Positions 13,943 to 25,259 of a stretch of DNA of 64,000 bases are shown piece by piece (the stretch's first letter is position 1; each line of letters begins with the position of its first letter). The DNA is taken from positions 3,410,001-3,474,000 of the forward strand of contig NC_089399.1 of assembly GCF_003171515.1 (NCBI RefSeq). The letters are read 5' to 3'. Made by a program: the position numbers and the translations under genes. The notes beneath the pieces are model-generated. The model was not told the origin of the DNA. It did no database searches and saw only the letters and a list, made by a program, of their open reading frames with translations. This DNA is from Pyrenophora tritici-repentis. Its lineage: Eukaryota; Ascomycota; Dothideomycetes; Pleosporales; Pleosporaceae.

Positions 13943-15688
13943 CTATGATCCCAGAACCTTGACCTTCATCCATTCGCTCGTCCCTACTCCGAGGTTTAGT
14001 CCGTTCAAAGCCCACCACCGCATCACTGCGTCTCCCCTGTCTCCCTCCACGCCATCTTCCAACGCTTCCTCAATGTCGCAAGTCTTGTATTCCACTTTTA
14101 ATCCACTCTGCTTCCACCACTCCAGCACATCGGCATGACCCATCTTAGTTGGCCCCACTAGGACCTGATTGTCAAACAGAATCTTCTCGCCCCGGAGTTT
14201 GCGCCAGTATTCCAGGATATTGGTGTGGCCATATGTCGATGCAATCTTGGCTACCGTGTCTTCATGTGAAAAGGGAATGCCAGAGTCGACCCAGAACTGT
14301 ATGGCGGGCAGACACCCAGACTGGGTAGCGTAGGTAATGGACTTGCCAACCTTGAGTTCCAGATCTTCCCGGGTTGCTTTACCGGAAACTTGCTCTTCCA
14401 CGGGGGTGCTAGGGACCGAAGCGGTACTTCTATAACGACTGTGCTCTTTCCACCATTTAAGCACATGAATATGACCCTGAGAGCTTGCCTGCTCAAGCGC
14501 CGCTTCAGTGTATCTTAGCTCTAGTCCGCAATCGTACCACCAATTCAGGGCTTGGATCGAGTTGGTGCGGCTCGCGTTGTCAATAGCTTCTTCAGAGTAC
14601 TCCTTGGTGAGGAACGTTGGCGAAGTTCTCCAGTACTCCAGAATCTCCGTCTTGCCAAACACGGAAGCCTTGTGCGGCAGAAACGTGTGGCCAAACGTGC
14701 CCCAAAAGAGTTCCTTGTGGAACTTTTCGAGATGTGCGAGGATGGTTACCATGGCAAAGCGCATAATGAGTTCGATGCACATGCGCGAGATGCGGGTAGG
14801 CTTCTCCGAAGCGAACATGTTCTTGATTTCAGAGTACGGATAGGTGAGAAGAGCCCATTCCAGCTTTTGCATCTGGGTCTTGGGGCCTTCATCGCTCGCT
14901 GCTTGTCGCCACTCCTTGGGCACGGGCAAATTTGTGTGGACGTTTAGTGTGGTTGCTAGCTCCCAGTCCTTTGTGAATTCGAGTATGATGGACCACAGCT
15001 CGGGTGGGAGGCGGGGTCCTTTACTCTTTGCAGGTGTTAGTGTGGGCAGGTGAGCAATAGGCAGTGCAACGGTACGGTCGCCGACCGCCATCAAATCGAC
15101 TTGCGTCTGTATGGATTCGTTGAAAGCCTTGTGGCCTTCGACCCATGAATGGTACTTGCGACCGGCGTGGTCGAACGACCACAGGTAGGGAGGGAGGACG
15201 CGAATCCAGTTCCACTTCCTCCTGATCTTGCTAATCTGCTTCCGCGACATGGGGTTCTCCCACATCAGTGTGGACATGCCCGGTATGAGCAGAACTTTCT
15301 TCGAGACATTCCAGCTCCGTAGGACTTTCAAGTGTAGGTTATTTGTGAAACCATGCAGCATACGCGCCAGGTTCTCTGCGTCGAGCGGTGCAAGGACCAG
15401 CAGATCGGCCCAGGCACAGTACTCGGCCACATTGGTCTCCATGTAATCCGCATGTTGCCAGTCGGGCGTAGTATTGTTCTCAGCATCATATGTGTGCCAT
15501 ACGGGCTCGATCTGGGGTGGGACAGTCGTGTGGGTGGTCGTGGGGAAGTCTTTGCAAGCAATAACCTTCAGGGACACATGGTTGAGGCGGTATAGGCGCG
15601 CGACGATGGAACAGCCGAAGCGGAAGGCGGAAGGGTCAGTCAGTGCGACGAGGACGTTGAGCGTGCGCGGAGAAGTTTGTGAGGACAT
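13943..15688 (-). CDS. PPCDC-like flavoprotein domain fused to ankyrin-like repeats
   Basis: A single-exon 581-residue protein. Residues about 8-165 resemble the HFCD flavoprotein fold of phosphopantothenoylcysteine decarboxylase and Hal3: LNVLVALTDPSAFRFG, AWADLLVLAPLDAENLARM (93-110) and GMSTLMWENPMSRKQ (137-151), matching the family's ADxxxIAPxSANT and AMNTxMWxxP blocks. The catalytic His that normally lies a few residues before the Trp-Ala-Asp is not visible (the segment is ETNVAEYCAWAD) and no canonical active-site Cys motif is seen, so decarboxylase activity is doubtful. The C-terminal half repeats a motif of the form V/I-L-x-W/Y-W at roughly 35-45 residue spacing (EYWRTSP, NWWYDCGLE, KWWKEHSRY, QFWVDSGIP, EYWRKLRG, EWWKQSGL, RWWALNGL), a degenerate ankyrin-like array. 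A regulatory FMN or phosphatase-inhibitor role like Hal3/Vhs3 is possible but is inference. Confidence 0.7.
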   Translation of the reverse strand: MSSQTSPRTLNVLVALTDPSAFRFGCSIVARLYRLNHVSLKVIACKDFPTTTHTTVPPQIEPVWHTYDAENNTTPDWQHADYMETNVAEYCAWADLLVLAPLDAENLARMLHGFTNNLHLKVLRSWNVSKKVLLIPGMSTLMWENPMSRKQISKIRRKWNWIRVLPPYLWSFDHAGRKYHSWVEGHKAFNESIQTQVDLMAVGDRTVALPIAHLPTLTPAKSKGPRLPPELWSIILEFTKDWELATTLNVHTNLPVPKEWRQAASDEGPKTQMQKLEWALLTYPYSEIKNMFASEKPTRISRMCIELIMRFAMVTILAHLEKFHKELFWGTFGHTFLPHKASVFGKTEILEYWRTSPTFLTKEYSEEAIDNASRTNSIQALNWWYDCGLELRYTEAALEQASSQGHIHVLKWWKEHSRYRSTASVPSTPVEEQVSGKATREDLELKVGKSITYATQSGCLPAIQFWVDSGIPFSHEDTVAKIASTYGHTNILEYWRKLRGEKILFDNQVLVGPTKMGHADVLEWWKQSGLKVEYKTCDIEEALEDGVEGDRGDAVMRWWALNGLNLGVGTSEWMKVKVLGS

Positions 15689-17228
15689 AGAGGACGTCAG
15701 CGTGCGGTGATGGTGGTTCTGAAACTTTGAAGGATCTCAGAAAGCATTCCTGAATGGAGTCGTTGGAAGCGTGTGTTAAACCGTCATTGGCCGATGCCCC
15801 ACAACGACTTGATTGCGCACGCTTATCGGATCGCTATCTGATGCAACAGCTGTGGCTAGGCACCCTTGCCGAGCCTCAGGGACCAGTCCAAGTGCACGTC
15901 TGCGTCTAACGTCTGTCACGGTGTCATCCATTTTGAATCTGACCAGTTGATGCAGCCTGGCTAGCAAACTTGCCGGTCGAAACTGGCGGTTGAAACTCAG
16001 CTGCAGTCGAGCCGTGGGTGCGCCAATCAGCGAGCGGGTAATTACACAATCACAAACTTAGCACGTGATGGGGACGTACGTAAGTACATACCTAATGTAG
16101 AGGTGCAGTTGATGCTGTTAACATCGGCACTCGGACGCAGGCGTGAAACAGTTGAGACGTTAGAGTCCGACTCCGACGTCCGCAGACGTCACGTGCATGG
16201 CTGCAGACAGCACCTGTGCCACTTACGAACCACCTGGGAGCTGCAACCTCGGACGCACAACGGGCGCGGGGACATGTTCCGTCCAATACAGCGACAGCGC
16301 GACGCATCTGCATGCGTCCGAGATGAATTCAACCGTTAGCAAAAAGGTTGAAGATGCAATGGTGCAGCAACAGTGACAGATGATGTCGACGAATCAGCCA
16401 CGGTCCACGCCCTACTCCACTGGTGACGTCAGCGGCAACAGGGTCATGATTCCCCATAGCCGCAAGATGGGCGGCTCCGCGGTTTGGTTGATGCAATTGT
16501 CGCCAAAAATCCATGTCCCTGGGACCACTTGGTCCGCCAAAGCTTTTCATGTCTCGCCCGTGTCCTGCACCCGCTATGCTTGACTGGGGCAAAATCGTCG
16601 ATCGCAGAGATAGACCAACTATACCCAAAATCACAACGATCGCCGTCTGTGAGTGCATCAAGCCATAGTACTGTCTGTCCGTGTCTTCATGGCAGTCATC
16701 CATTTTGTCGACTAGACTGTGACGCGCTTGCTTCATCTTGTGTGCACCAAAAGTCCAGTCTAGGGAGTAGCTTTTTTCCGCAAACGCCCGCCTTCTACCT
16801 CTTCTGCTTGTGCTCCTGGTTCCCGCCGTGGTTGCGACATGCCTCGCGCTCGCACTTGACCACTTGCTGCTTCCTTGAAAGGCCCAGAATTTGCCCCCCC
16901 GCAACGCCACACCACCCCAGCAGCTCGACTGCCAACTCCATGCAGCTGTCCAACACGCACCACGGCCAAAACAAAAGGGACTCCTTTTAGGGACTGTCCG
17001 CGCTATTGCCACCTCTCCGTAGGTCCCTGCATAGCGCCAAGCCATACCGCGAACCTACGACTGCCGCTGCCGTCGAGAATATTTCCTTCACACGTCACCG
17101 TCACTGTCCAAAGGCAATCAGACGCACATGGACGCTTGAAGGGCTCTCCGACCGCGTGCGGGTGCTGTTATTTCTAGCCACGTCCCATCGCCCACGACAC
17201 TCGGACCACAGCCAGCTAAGGCGTCTCC
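15689..17228. promoter_or_regulatory. long divergent intergenic region upstream of phytochrome
   Basis: A 1.54-kb gap between two divergent genes. A 238-codon minus-strand frame at 16329-17045 looks like a shadow: it has no domain, a biased composition and no plausible exon structure. The interval probably holds both promoters and a phytochrome 5' leader. No specific light-response element can be supported by eye. Confidence 0.4.
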
Positions 17229-20200
17229 ATGTCTCAATCACCATATCAGACGCCCGACGCTGGACCTCCTGCTCAGGACGACCACCGCTACACCTTCTCG
17301 ACCGTGTCGCCTGTGCAGGAAGAAACGTGTTCGCCGCTTGATGCTGCGACGAAACCCCTACACTCGACCTCGCCGCCGCGCAAGTCAGCCAACACCGGCC
17401 CTTCTACGCCCGTCGGCCCTCTGAGCCCGTCAGCTACCGACCGCGTTTTCCCCATACGAAGTGCCATTAGCGTCGATCCCTCACCGACCCCAAAAGGTGC
17501 CCAGTCCCAGGGTGACTATTTCCATCCCTACTCCCGAACGAACGACCCGCGCCTCACGTCCGACCGCAGAGCCTCACAGGGCTCTGCCACATCACAGTCC
17601 TCGCATGCTTCGCAACGGGGCTGGCCCATGCGCCATAGCGCAAGCAAAGCAGATCCGGGCCGGGGAAATGGCTCGAAAAGAGCAACTTCACAGCTACCAC
17701 CTGCCCAGCTATTCAATGATATTTCCTCTACACGATCAACGGGTACGGGGAGCGTGCAGGAAAACAGTCGCTCGCCGTCATTCAAGGTTGATCGCCCACC
17801 ATCCGTGAGCGCGGCCTCCGCCAAAAGTGGAATCAGCAGTCTGGACATGGGCGGTTTGGTGGCACATCGATTTAAGCATGTCGTAACAGACGGAGGCCAT
17901 ATGGTTATTACTGGGCGCGAGGGCGATACGTTGCAGCGGTGTGAGGATGAGCCAATTCACCTACCGGGTGCCGTACAGGGCTTTGGCCTCTTGGTGGCGC
18001 TGCAGGATGATTCCGAAGGCAGTTTGCTGGTGCGCATCGTCAGCGAGAACTCTAGAAGGATCCTTGGACGTACTCCGAAAGAGCTGTTCGCGCTGGAGAG
18101 CTTCACGGACATTTTGTCCGAGGAGCAAGCCGACAACCTCCTGGACCACATCGATTTCATCAAAGACGAGGACTCCGACGTGACCTCAAACGGGCCCGAA
18201 GTTTTCACCATGTCTATCAAGGTCGCAGGACACAGCCGGACGCGTAAGCTGTGGTGTGCAATCCATATCAACGAAACGAACCCCGGTCTGGTGATCTGCG
18301 AATTCGAGCTCGAAGAAGACCCACTATACCCACTTGTACCGCCCAATGATCTTACACCTGAGCTGCCGGAAGATACTTTGTCCAGTCAGCCTACAGCTGA
18401 GGAGTTGTTGGAGAGCACAGAGATCAAGAGCAAGCCCTTGCGAGTTCTCCGCAGTGCACGGAAACGGAAAGGTGAAGCTGCTGCGATGGAGGTCTTCAAC
18501 ATCATGTCTCAGGTGCAAGAACAACTAGCCGCGGCGCCATCGTTAGAAAAATTCCTAAAAGTGCTTGTTGGTGTTGTCAAAGAATTGACAGGCTTCCATC
18601 GCGTTATGATTTACCAATTCGACCAAACGTTCAACGGACGTGTTGTTACAGAACTCGTAGACCCCCGAGCCACAAAGGATCTCTACAAAGGCTTGAACTT
18701 TCCTGCTTCAGACATTCCCAAGCAGGCGCGAGAATTGTATAAGCTCAACAAAGTCCGTATGCTCTACGATCGCGACCAGCAAACAGCACGTCTCGTGTGT
18801 CGTACAGCCGAAGATTTGGAAACCCCTCTCGATCTCACCCACTCGTATCTGCGCGCAATGTCTCCGATTCATCTCAAGTATCTCAACAACATGGCTGTGA
18901 GATCATCAATGTCCATCTCCATCAATGCTTTCAACGAGTTGTGGGGTCTCATTGCTTGCCACTCTTATGGACCTCGCGGTATGCGAGTCTCTTTCCCTAT
19001 CCGCAAAATGTGCCGTATGGTAGGTGATGCAGCATCGAGGAACATCGAACGACTGTCGTATGCATCAAGGCTGCAGGCCAGAAAGCTGATAAACACTGTA
19101 CCAACTCAACACAATCCTTCAGGATACATCATTGCCTCCTCGGACGATCTTCTCAAACTTTTCGATGCCGACTTTGGCCTATTGTCGATTCGCGACGAGA
19201 CCAAGATACTAGGTACCTTGGAGAACTCTCAAGAAGCGCTGGCCATGTTGGAGTACCTCAGGATGAGGAAAATCCAGGCTGTCATGACGTCTACAGACAT
19301 TGTCTCAGACTTCCCAGACCTGCGATACCCACCTGGCTTCCATGTCATAGCAGGCATGCTCATAGTACCCTTGTCAGTAGACGGTGAGGACTTCATCGTC
19401 TTCTTCCGGAAGGGTCAGCTGAAAGAAGTCAAATGGGCTGGTAATCCTTATGAGAAGTTTATCAAAGAAGGCACAGAGGGCTATTTGGAACCTCGAAAGA
19501 GTTTCAAAACATGGTCCGAGACGGTTGTTGGGAAATGCCGAGAGTGGACAGAAGAAGAAATCGAGACGGCTTCTGTATTGTGCTTGGTCTACGGCAAGTT
19601 CATCGAAGTCTGGAGACAGAAGGAAGCAGCTTTACAAAGCAGCCAGTTGACACGGCTACTGCTTGCAAACTCGGCGCATGAAGTGCGAACACCTCTAAAT
19701 GCCATTATCAATTACCTCGAAATAGCTCTGGAGGGTGCTCTGGATACGGAAACCCGTGAAAATCTTTCAAGATCTCATTCCGCATCCAAGTCACTCATCT
19801 ATGTCATCAACGATCTCTTGGATTTGGTAAGTCCACCACGTCAAAACGCTCACGACCGTCGCTCACGAAACTCTCAGACAAAAACGGAAGAGGGCGGCCC
19901 ACTCATCAAGGGCGAATCCTTCGACTTCCAAGAGACCATCAAAGAGGCTACTGATATGTTCCGCAACGACGCCAAACGCAAGAGTATAAAGTACGAAGTC
20001 ATCGAACATCCAGGTCTACCGAAACACTGCATTGGAGATCAGCGCCGGATACGGCAAGCCATCTCCAATATTACAGCCAACGCAATCCAACATACCACAC
20101 AGGGAACTGTCAAGGTTGAGATATACGTCACAGGCCAGCCATCGGTAGATCATGTCGATGTCGAAGTAGCTGTGTCTGATACAGGAGCCGGTATGAGCCA

Positions 20201-21886
20201 GAAGAAGCTTGATCAACTGTTCTACGACCTTGAACAAGTCCATTCTGAGCCCACCTCCATGATAGAGGATGCACTTCTACCCGATCAAAAACACATTGCA
20301 AAGCAAGGTGAGAAAGCCACGTTGGGACTCGGATTAGCCATTGTTGCGCGGATTATCAGGAACATGAACGGGCAATTAAGACTACGATCGGAAGAAGGCA
20401 AAGGAACAAGATTCGTAATACAGTTTCCATTCGACCTCCCAGACTCCGAGATACAGAACATGTCCGCAGTAGGCGCATCGCCGTCTGGAAGCATCACACC
20501 TCAGCCCGATAAGTCGTTCCATAATGAGCCTAGCCTTTCCAATGGCGAGCGGACTTTGATAGCACCGAGCTTATCCCGCCACGCGTCTGATTCAGAGAAC
20601 AAGGATCAAAATCAGCAAAGAAATCAACCGGTAACGCGGAGAGCAAGTGCGGAAAGTCTGACAAGCAAGACAAGCCTGCGAAGCTTCAAGAGCGGCTCAA
20701 GCCAGAGGAGCGATGTGGACAGGCTCATTGATGCCATACAAGAGCCACACATGGTCGGCCGAGGGGATATGAGTCCAAGTGTTCGATCTCTGAGACCGAC
20801 TTTGACAAAACGCAACAGTTTAGATCCTGACTCTGCTGCGTCGCGGAAGAGGTCTAAGAGCCTTGAGCATATCAGCACTCAGAGCATCGTTCCACCGCAC
20901 CAAAGAAGTATGGAATCAGGAGGACCTGGCGAGGAGAATATTTTTGGCTCGAATGCTCCTGTGACAGCGTTGAAAATGCCAGACGAGGGCGGTGACTCAC
21001 CAATCGGCCTACGTAGAAGTGGAAGCATACTTGGCGAAGTTAAGAGCGAGTCGCCGCCTGGACCGACACCTCAGACACAACCGACGCCCCCGACAGACGC
21101 AACTCAGCCATCTCCCGAGCCCGAGCCTGCGAACCTATCGCCGAACAACATGCGCGTACTCGTGGCTGAAGATGATCCAGTGAACAGCAGGATCGTCAAG
21201 AAGCGATTAGAGAAACTCGGACACCAGGTGCACCTCACCGTCAATGGCGAGGAGTGCTCGTCTGCATTCTGCGACAACTCTCAAGAGACTGACATCATCT
21301 TGATGGATATGCAGGTTAGTGTAATTTGCCTTTAGTTTTGTTTATCATTAACGTGTGAAAGATGCCAATCGTGGACGGACTCACCTCGACCAAGATGATA
21401 AGGTCATTCGAAAAGCTACATCAAAACATCTATTCGCCACGAGCAGCCATATGTGGGCGCGTTCCCATTATTGCTGTTTCAGCATCGTTAATTGAGCGTG
21501 ATCGACAAACGTACATCGACGCCGGATTCGATGCATGGATTCTCAAACCCATCTCATTCGATCGACTGAACAAACTCATGACCGCTGTGGTGGATAAAGA
21601 AATCCGCAATGACTGCCTGTACCAGCCTGGCGCGTGGGAAAAGGGTGGCTGGTTCCACACCGGAAAGCATAGCGCCGGAGAGGTGGACACAAAGCCGTCA
21701 GGAGAAGCTCCTGTAACCAACCCCTCTGAAGAGATGGAGGAGGCGATCATCCGAGACGATGATCCAATGGCTGGCGAGAAAAAGGAGGAGGGTGACATAC
21801 CCGAAGAGCAGGAACGGCTCCTGGAAAATCAAGCGGAAGGAAAGACGGAACCACCCGAGGACAGCGCCGAGAAACCCCCAGCTTGA
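17229..21886 (+). CDS. fungal phytochrome, hybrid histidine kinase (PAS-GAF-PHY-HisKA-HATPase-REC)
   Basis: Exons 17229-19826, 19878-21314 and 21362-21886 give 1,519 residues. After a long Ser/Pro-rich N-terminus comes the PAS domain with the bilin-attachment Cys at residue 238 in the context RCEDEPIHLPGAVQGFG, as in bacterial and fungal phytochromes that bind biliverdin. The GAF domain shows SDIPKQARELYKLNKVRMLY and SPIHLKYLNNMAVRSSMSIS; a PHY domain follows. The phospho-acceptor His is near residue 817 in SAHEVRTPLNAI. The ATPase has ITANAIQHT, SDTGAGMSQKKLDQLF and GLGLAIVARIIR. The receiver domain has LVAEDDPVNS, the phospho-acceptor Asp in ILMDMQ (about 1343) and the Lys in WILKPIS. It is a red/far-red sensor acting through an internal phosphorelay. 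The first intron (19827-19877) is 51 bp, a multiple of three and stop-free. A short acidic tail ends EKPPA. Confidence 0.96.
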
Positions 21887-22716
21887 GATGGCTACCAGCT
21901 AAACACTCATCTCTGTCGATCCGTCTCCAACCATCGCCGTATCACCGTCCAAGCCCATGCTGCACGCATCTCAACTGTGGCATAATACCCCATCTCCCTC
22001 GGCGCGCGGTTCTCCCTCCACGCGCACGCGCCGGACAATACATCACTTTTTCCTTGTTCCCTTCTCTTCTGTCACACCATGACGTTACGACCGCCTCCGC
22101 ATAATGGCTTATGGGCACGGCTACTTACAAGAAACCTTGTTTAAACTATACACACTTATTATTTTCTCTCTTCCCCTTCACTCTGTATTAAACCGGCGGC
22201 ATTGTTGGAGTGCGCGCGCGCGAGCCCCGCCTTTGCAGCGTTGAGGGCTTGGTTTTCATCACCTGGGACTTGGGGAGCATGTGGCTATCTTTTTTGTGGG
22301 ACCTGCCTGCCACAACGGTGTTCTTCTTTTTTTCTACTGGGTTTTTTTAGAAAGTAGAGCAAGCGTTTAGAGAAAGCGTGAATAGTGAGGGACGCGAGGG
22401 TCGGTTCGCGGTGGCTTTTGTGCTTGGTTCACGTTAATTGTGGGTGGTAGGTGGCATGTAGGGGAGAGGGTGTGGGTGGGAAGGAGGGGGATGTAAGGGT
22501 GTGTAGAAGAGAAACATGACATGAGACATGAGATGAATGGGATGCCACCAAAAAAACCAAGTCTACTTCTTCATGCTGATATGTGATGAACTCATCCATA
22601 TCATATCTCTCATCCAATCCTTGTTAAAGTGTTATGCACTTTCATATCATTACAACACCTTGACTAATCCCATCCTCACCACCCATCCACCCTCCCCAAA
22701 CAATTACCCATTAAAC
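21887..22716. other. phytochrome 3' region, convergent with next gene
   Basis: An 830-bp tail-to-tail interval. It holds a short alternating CG run near 22214-22222 and purine-rich stretches. I see no coding sequence and no RNA gene. Confidence 0.45.
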
Positions 22717-23288
22717 TCATCCCTCAATCCCCAAATGATCAACCTTTTTGCTCACAACCTCCCGTCCCTGCCCTTGCTCCTGCACAGCCCCCCGCTGACT
22801 ACTCTTCAAGCTCCTCTCCTGCGCATGAGCAGCTCCGTATGCACTTCCGTTTGCACGTGCTGCTGCGTTTGCTCCCGCTATATGTCATCAGCCTAGCTCT
22901 CGTCCATTCTTTTGGGGTTGATGGCTGGGCACTAGGGGAAAGGGGAGCAGGCTACCTTTATCATGACTCTCCTCATGCGTCACACTCGATCCATCAGCGT
23001 TGTTATGTGTTGTTTTTGTCTTTTTCGAGGAGAAGGCGCCGGAGAGGGCGCCGAAGAGGTTGAGGTTTAGACCGGCCTTTGTATGGTGTTAGTTTTTGGT
23101 GGCTTGTGTATGTGTGGGTAGGATGAAAGGGGTACGATAAGGATGGTGTTGGATATGAGGGGGAAACGCACAGAAGCACTAGCACTAGCATTTCTCTCCT
23201 GCACACATTTCTCTCCAGAGGCTTGTCTTTGATGTTGGAGTTGCTGCTGGTGCTGTTGGGATTCGCTTTTGGAGATTGCTTGTGTCAT
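22717..23288 (-). CDS. small unrecognised protein from three short exons
   Basis: Minus-strand exons 23288-23172, 23076-22956 and 22877-22717 join in frame with GT-AG introns of 95 and 78 bp to give 132 residues. No single open frame shows it, because each exon is under 165 bp. Exon 1 is Gln/Ser-rich (MTQAISKSESQQHQQQ), exon 2 begins AGLNLNLFGALSGAFSSKKT, exon 3 is Ala-rich (AGANAAARANGSAYGAAHAQ) and the protein ends KKVDHLGIEG. Support is the consistent phase at both junctions, good donor and acceptor sites and the clean stop. I do not recognise a family. No signal peptide or membrane segment is visible; the sequence looks mostly disordered and soluble. The start could be different if an upstream exon exists. 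Confidence 0.6.
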
Positions 23289-23687
23289 TTTGTTCGTCTT
23301 GGTGTGTGCTTTCGTTTGAAGTGCTTATTGACAAGTGATGAGATAGATTTTGTGTATAGATATATTGTTGCAGAAAGTATAAATCTTTTGAAGATGCTAA
23401 CAGGAACTACCTCTCCCTTTTGTATTCATACCTCGATGTTGGCATGGTGGTTTGAGGGATTGGAGGTATGACGTCACTTTTCTCACGTACCTTGCAAGGA
23501 ATAGGGTAGCAAGGGATAGCAACAGGTTTTAGCACGAACGAGTGCAGGGTCTGGTTTAGGGTCTAGATGGGCGATGGGGTAGTCAAGTGGGGTATGGTGG
23601 AAATAATGGGTAGGTGTGTATGCTCAGACTATCTACACGTTGTAGTACATATGTATATATACAACAATCGCTAACACTCGAAACCAG
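23289..23687 (-). promoter_or_regulatory. upstream region of the small three-exon gene
   Basis: This 399-bp interval separates the start of the small gene from the 3' end of SWF1, both on the minus strand. No other feature is seen. Confidence 0.4.
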
Positions 23688-24984
23688 CTAATTCAACAGA
23701 ACCTCCAAAACATTATCCCAAAATCCCAAATCATACACATTCTCCACCTTTGCCAGATTCCACACGCGCTCAAAACTATCTTCCTGAGCGACGGATTTGA
23801 TGCGACTGGGCAGGGATTTGGGGGGCTGACCAGTTTGCGTGCGGATGAGTATGTGTCTGCTTTCCAGGGGCCAGGTTGTCGGTGGTTCTTCTTCTGATTG
23901 AAATGATGACGAGGAAGAGTGACCGTGCATTGTATCTTCTCTTCGCTGGCCGAGGAAAACTACACCTTCTACCATGTCGTCGCTCCAGTCTGACCACTTG
24001 CCGCTTTCGTTGGTCGTCATGCCGGCCCAGATGAGGTAGATGTGGTAGCCAAAGAGGGCGAGGGGGAGAGGCCATGTGAGGAGTGCGAGGAGGCCTACGC
24101 CTGAACCTCGGACGCCGCCGACGTCGAGGTAGATGGTTGTGTAGGCGAGGAAGTAGTGGAGTTTTTGGTCGAAGAAGGTGCTCCAGCTCTTGGTGTTTAC
24201 GCCGGGGGTGGGATGGTATCTGTACCAGCTTTCGTACTTCAGATATTGTTTCCGGGCTTGAGGCGAGAGCGTGTAGTAGGCTAGGTAAGCTCCGTAGGCA
24301 ATTAGTATGGTTGTTGATAGTAGGAGGGCGAGGAACCACTTGTAGTTGCCTCGTCCTAAGCAGTTGTTGACCCATATGCAATGGTGGTCCATTCTTGAGA
24401 CGCATGTCTTGCATATACTACAGTGCTTGCTACGCGCTGGCTTCAGGAACTTGCATGTCCGACATGCAGTGTTTGGGTAGTACAGTATCCTATCATATGG
24501 ATAGTGTCGCATTTGCTCGGCATGATTGTGTGTGTTGATGTATGTTTGGTCGTTCTTCTTTGCGCTCAGGTACACGAACAAGTACGGTTGTGGTAGTAGG
24601 ATGAAGGCTAATAGTTTGTGATACCATTGAAGGAGGTGCCAGACAGCGGGAAGGAATAACGTCGCGGAAGCGGTTACGAGGCCGAGGAAGAAGATGACGA
24701 CGAGTGGATGCTTGTCGTGCATGAGGTAGTTGCCCAGACGGGAGCTGGAATCTGTGATGCGGCCATTGGTGAGGGCGAGATCGAGTCTTCGGAGTGCAGA
24801 AGGGATGTGGATAAGGATGAGGCGGTTGAGAAAGCCTATGGGTGTGTTTCTAGTATGATCAGATACTGTTATATGAAATTGAGACGTGTGCATACCTAAA
24901 CGCTGGTAATCGACCAAAGAAAAATATGAACGTGATCGTGGATACGGTAGCAGTGAAGATGATTATGGTTCGTGCGACGGTCAT
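23688..24984 (-). CDS. SWF1: DHHC palmitoyltransferase Swf1
   Basis: Minus-strand exons 24984-24896 and 24849-23688 (46-bp intron) give 416 residues. The first exon encodes an N-terminal membrane segment (ARTIIIFTATVSTITFIFFF), and further hydrophobic helices flank the Cys-rich DHHC domain: CRTCKFLKPARSKHCSICKT, then SRMDHHCIWVNNCLG. The DHHC Cys is the acyl carrier. Swf1 enzymes palmitoylate transmembrane SNAREs near their membrane anchors in the endoplasmic reticulum and Golgi and are needed for spore wall formation in yeast; residue order and length match this subfamily rather than Pfa3 or Akr1. Without the small first exon the frame would start at an unrelated methionine inside the intron, so the spliced model is preferred. 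It shares a 275-bp divergent promoter with RAP1. Confidence 0.9.
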
Positions 24985-25259
24985 GGTGAAGGAAGCTCGA
25001 ATTGGCTAGCACGTCGCATAGCGGAACAAAGAAAAAAGTACAGTGGTGGATCTCTATTGTAGATGGCGCATCCTCAGACCTCAGAACCGTCCACAACAGC
25101 TTCAACTCCGTAAACGCCGCCCGAGACATGCGTAGGGCTGAAGGCCGCAGCCGCTAGGCGACCCCGCGTGAATCCTCCGAGTCGCATGTGAGCACGCGTC
25201 GCAACCTAACTAGCCAACGCGTCCACTCTCCTCACCAACACCACCAACACGAGCCCAGT
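24985..25259. promoter_or_regulatory. SWF1-RAP1 shared promoter
   Basis: Only 275 bp separate the two divergent ATG codons, so the promoters must overlap. An upstream in-frame GTG at 25188 would extend RAP1 by 24 residues but is not an ATG, so it is treated as leader. Confidence 0.5.

Noticed and set aside
16329..17045. 238-codon minus-strand open frame upstream of phytochrome
   Set aside because: Composition is unlike neighbouring proteins, there is no recognisable fold and it overlaps probable promoter and leader.
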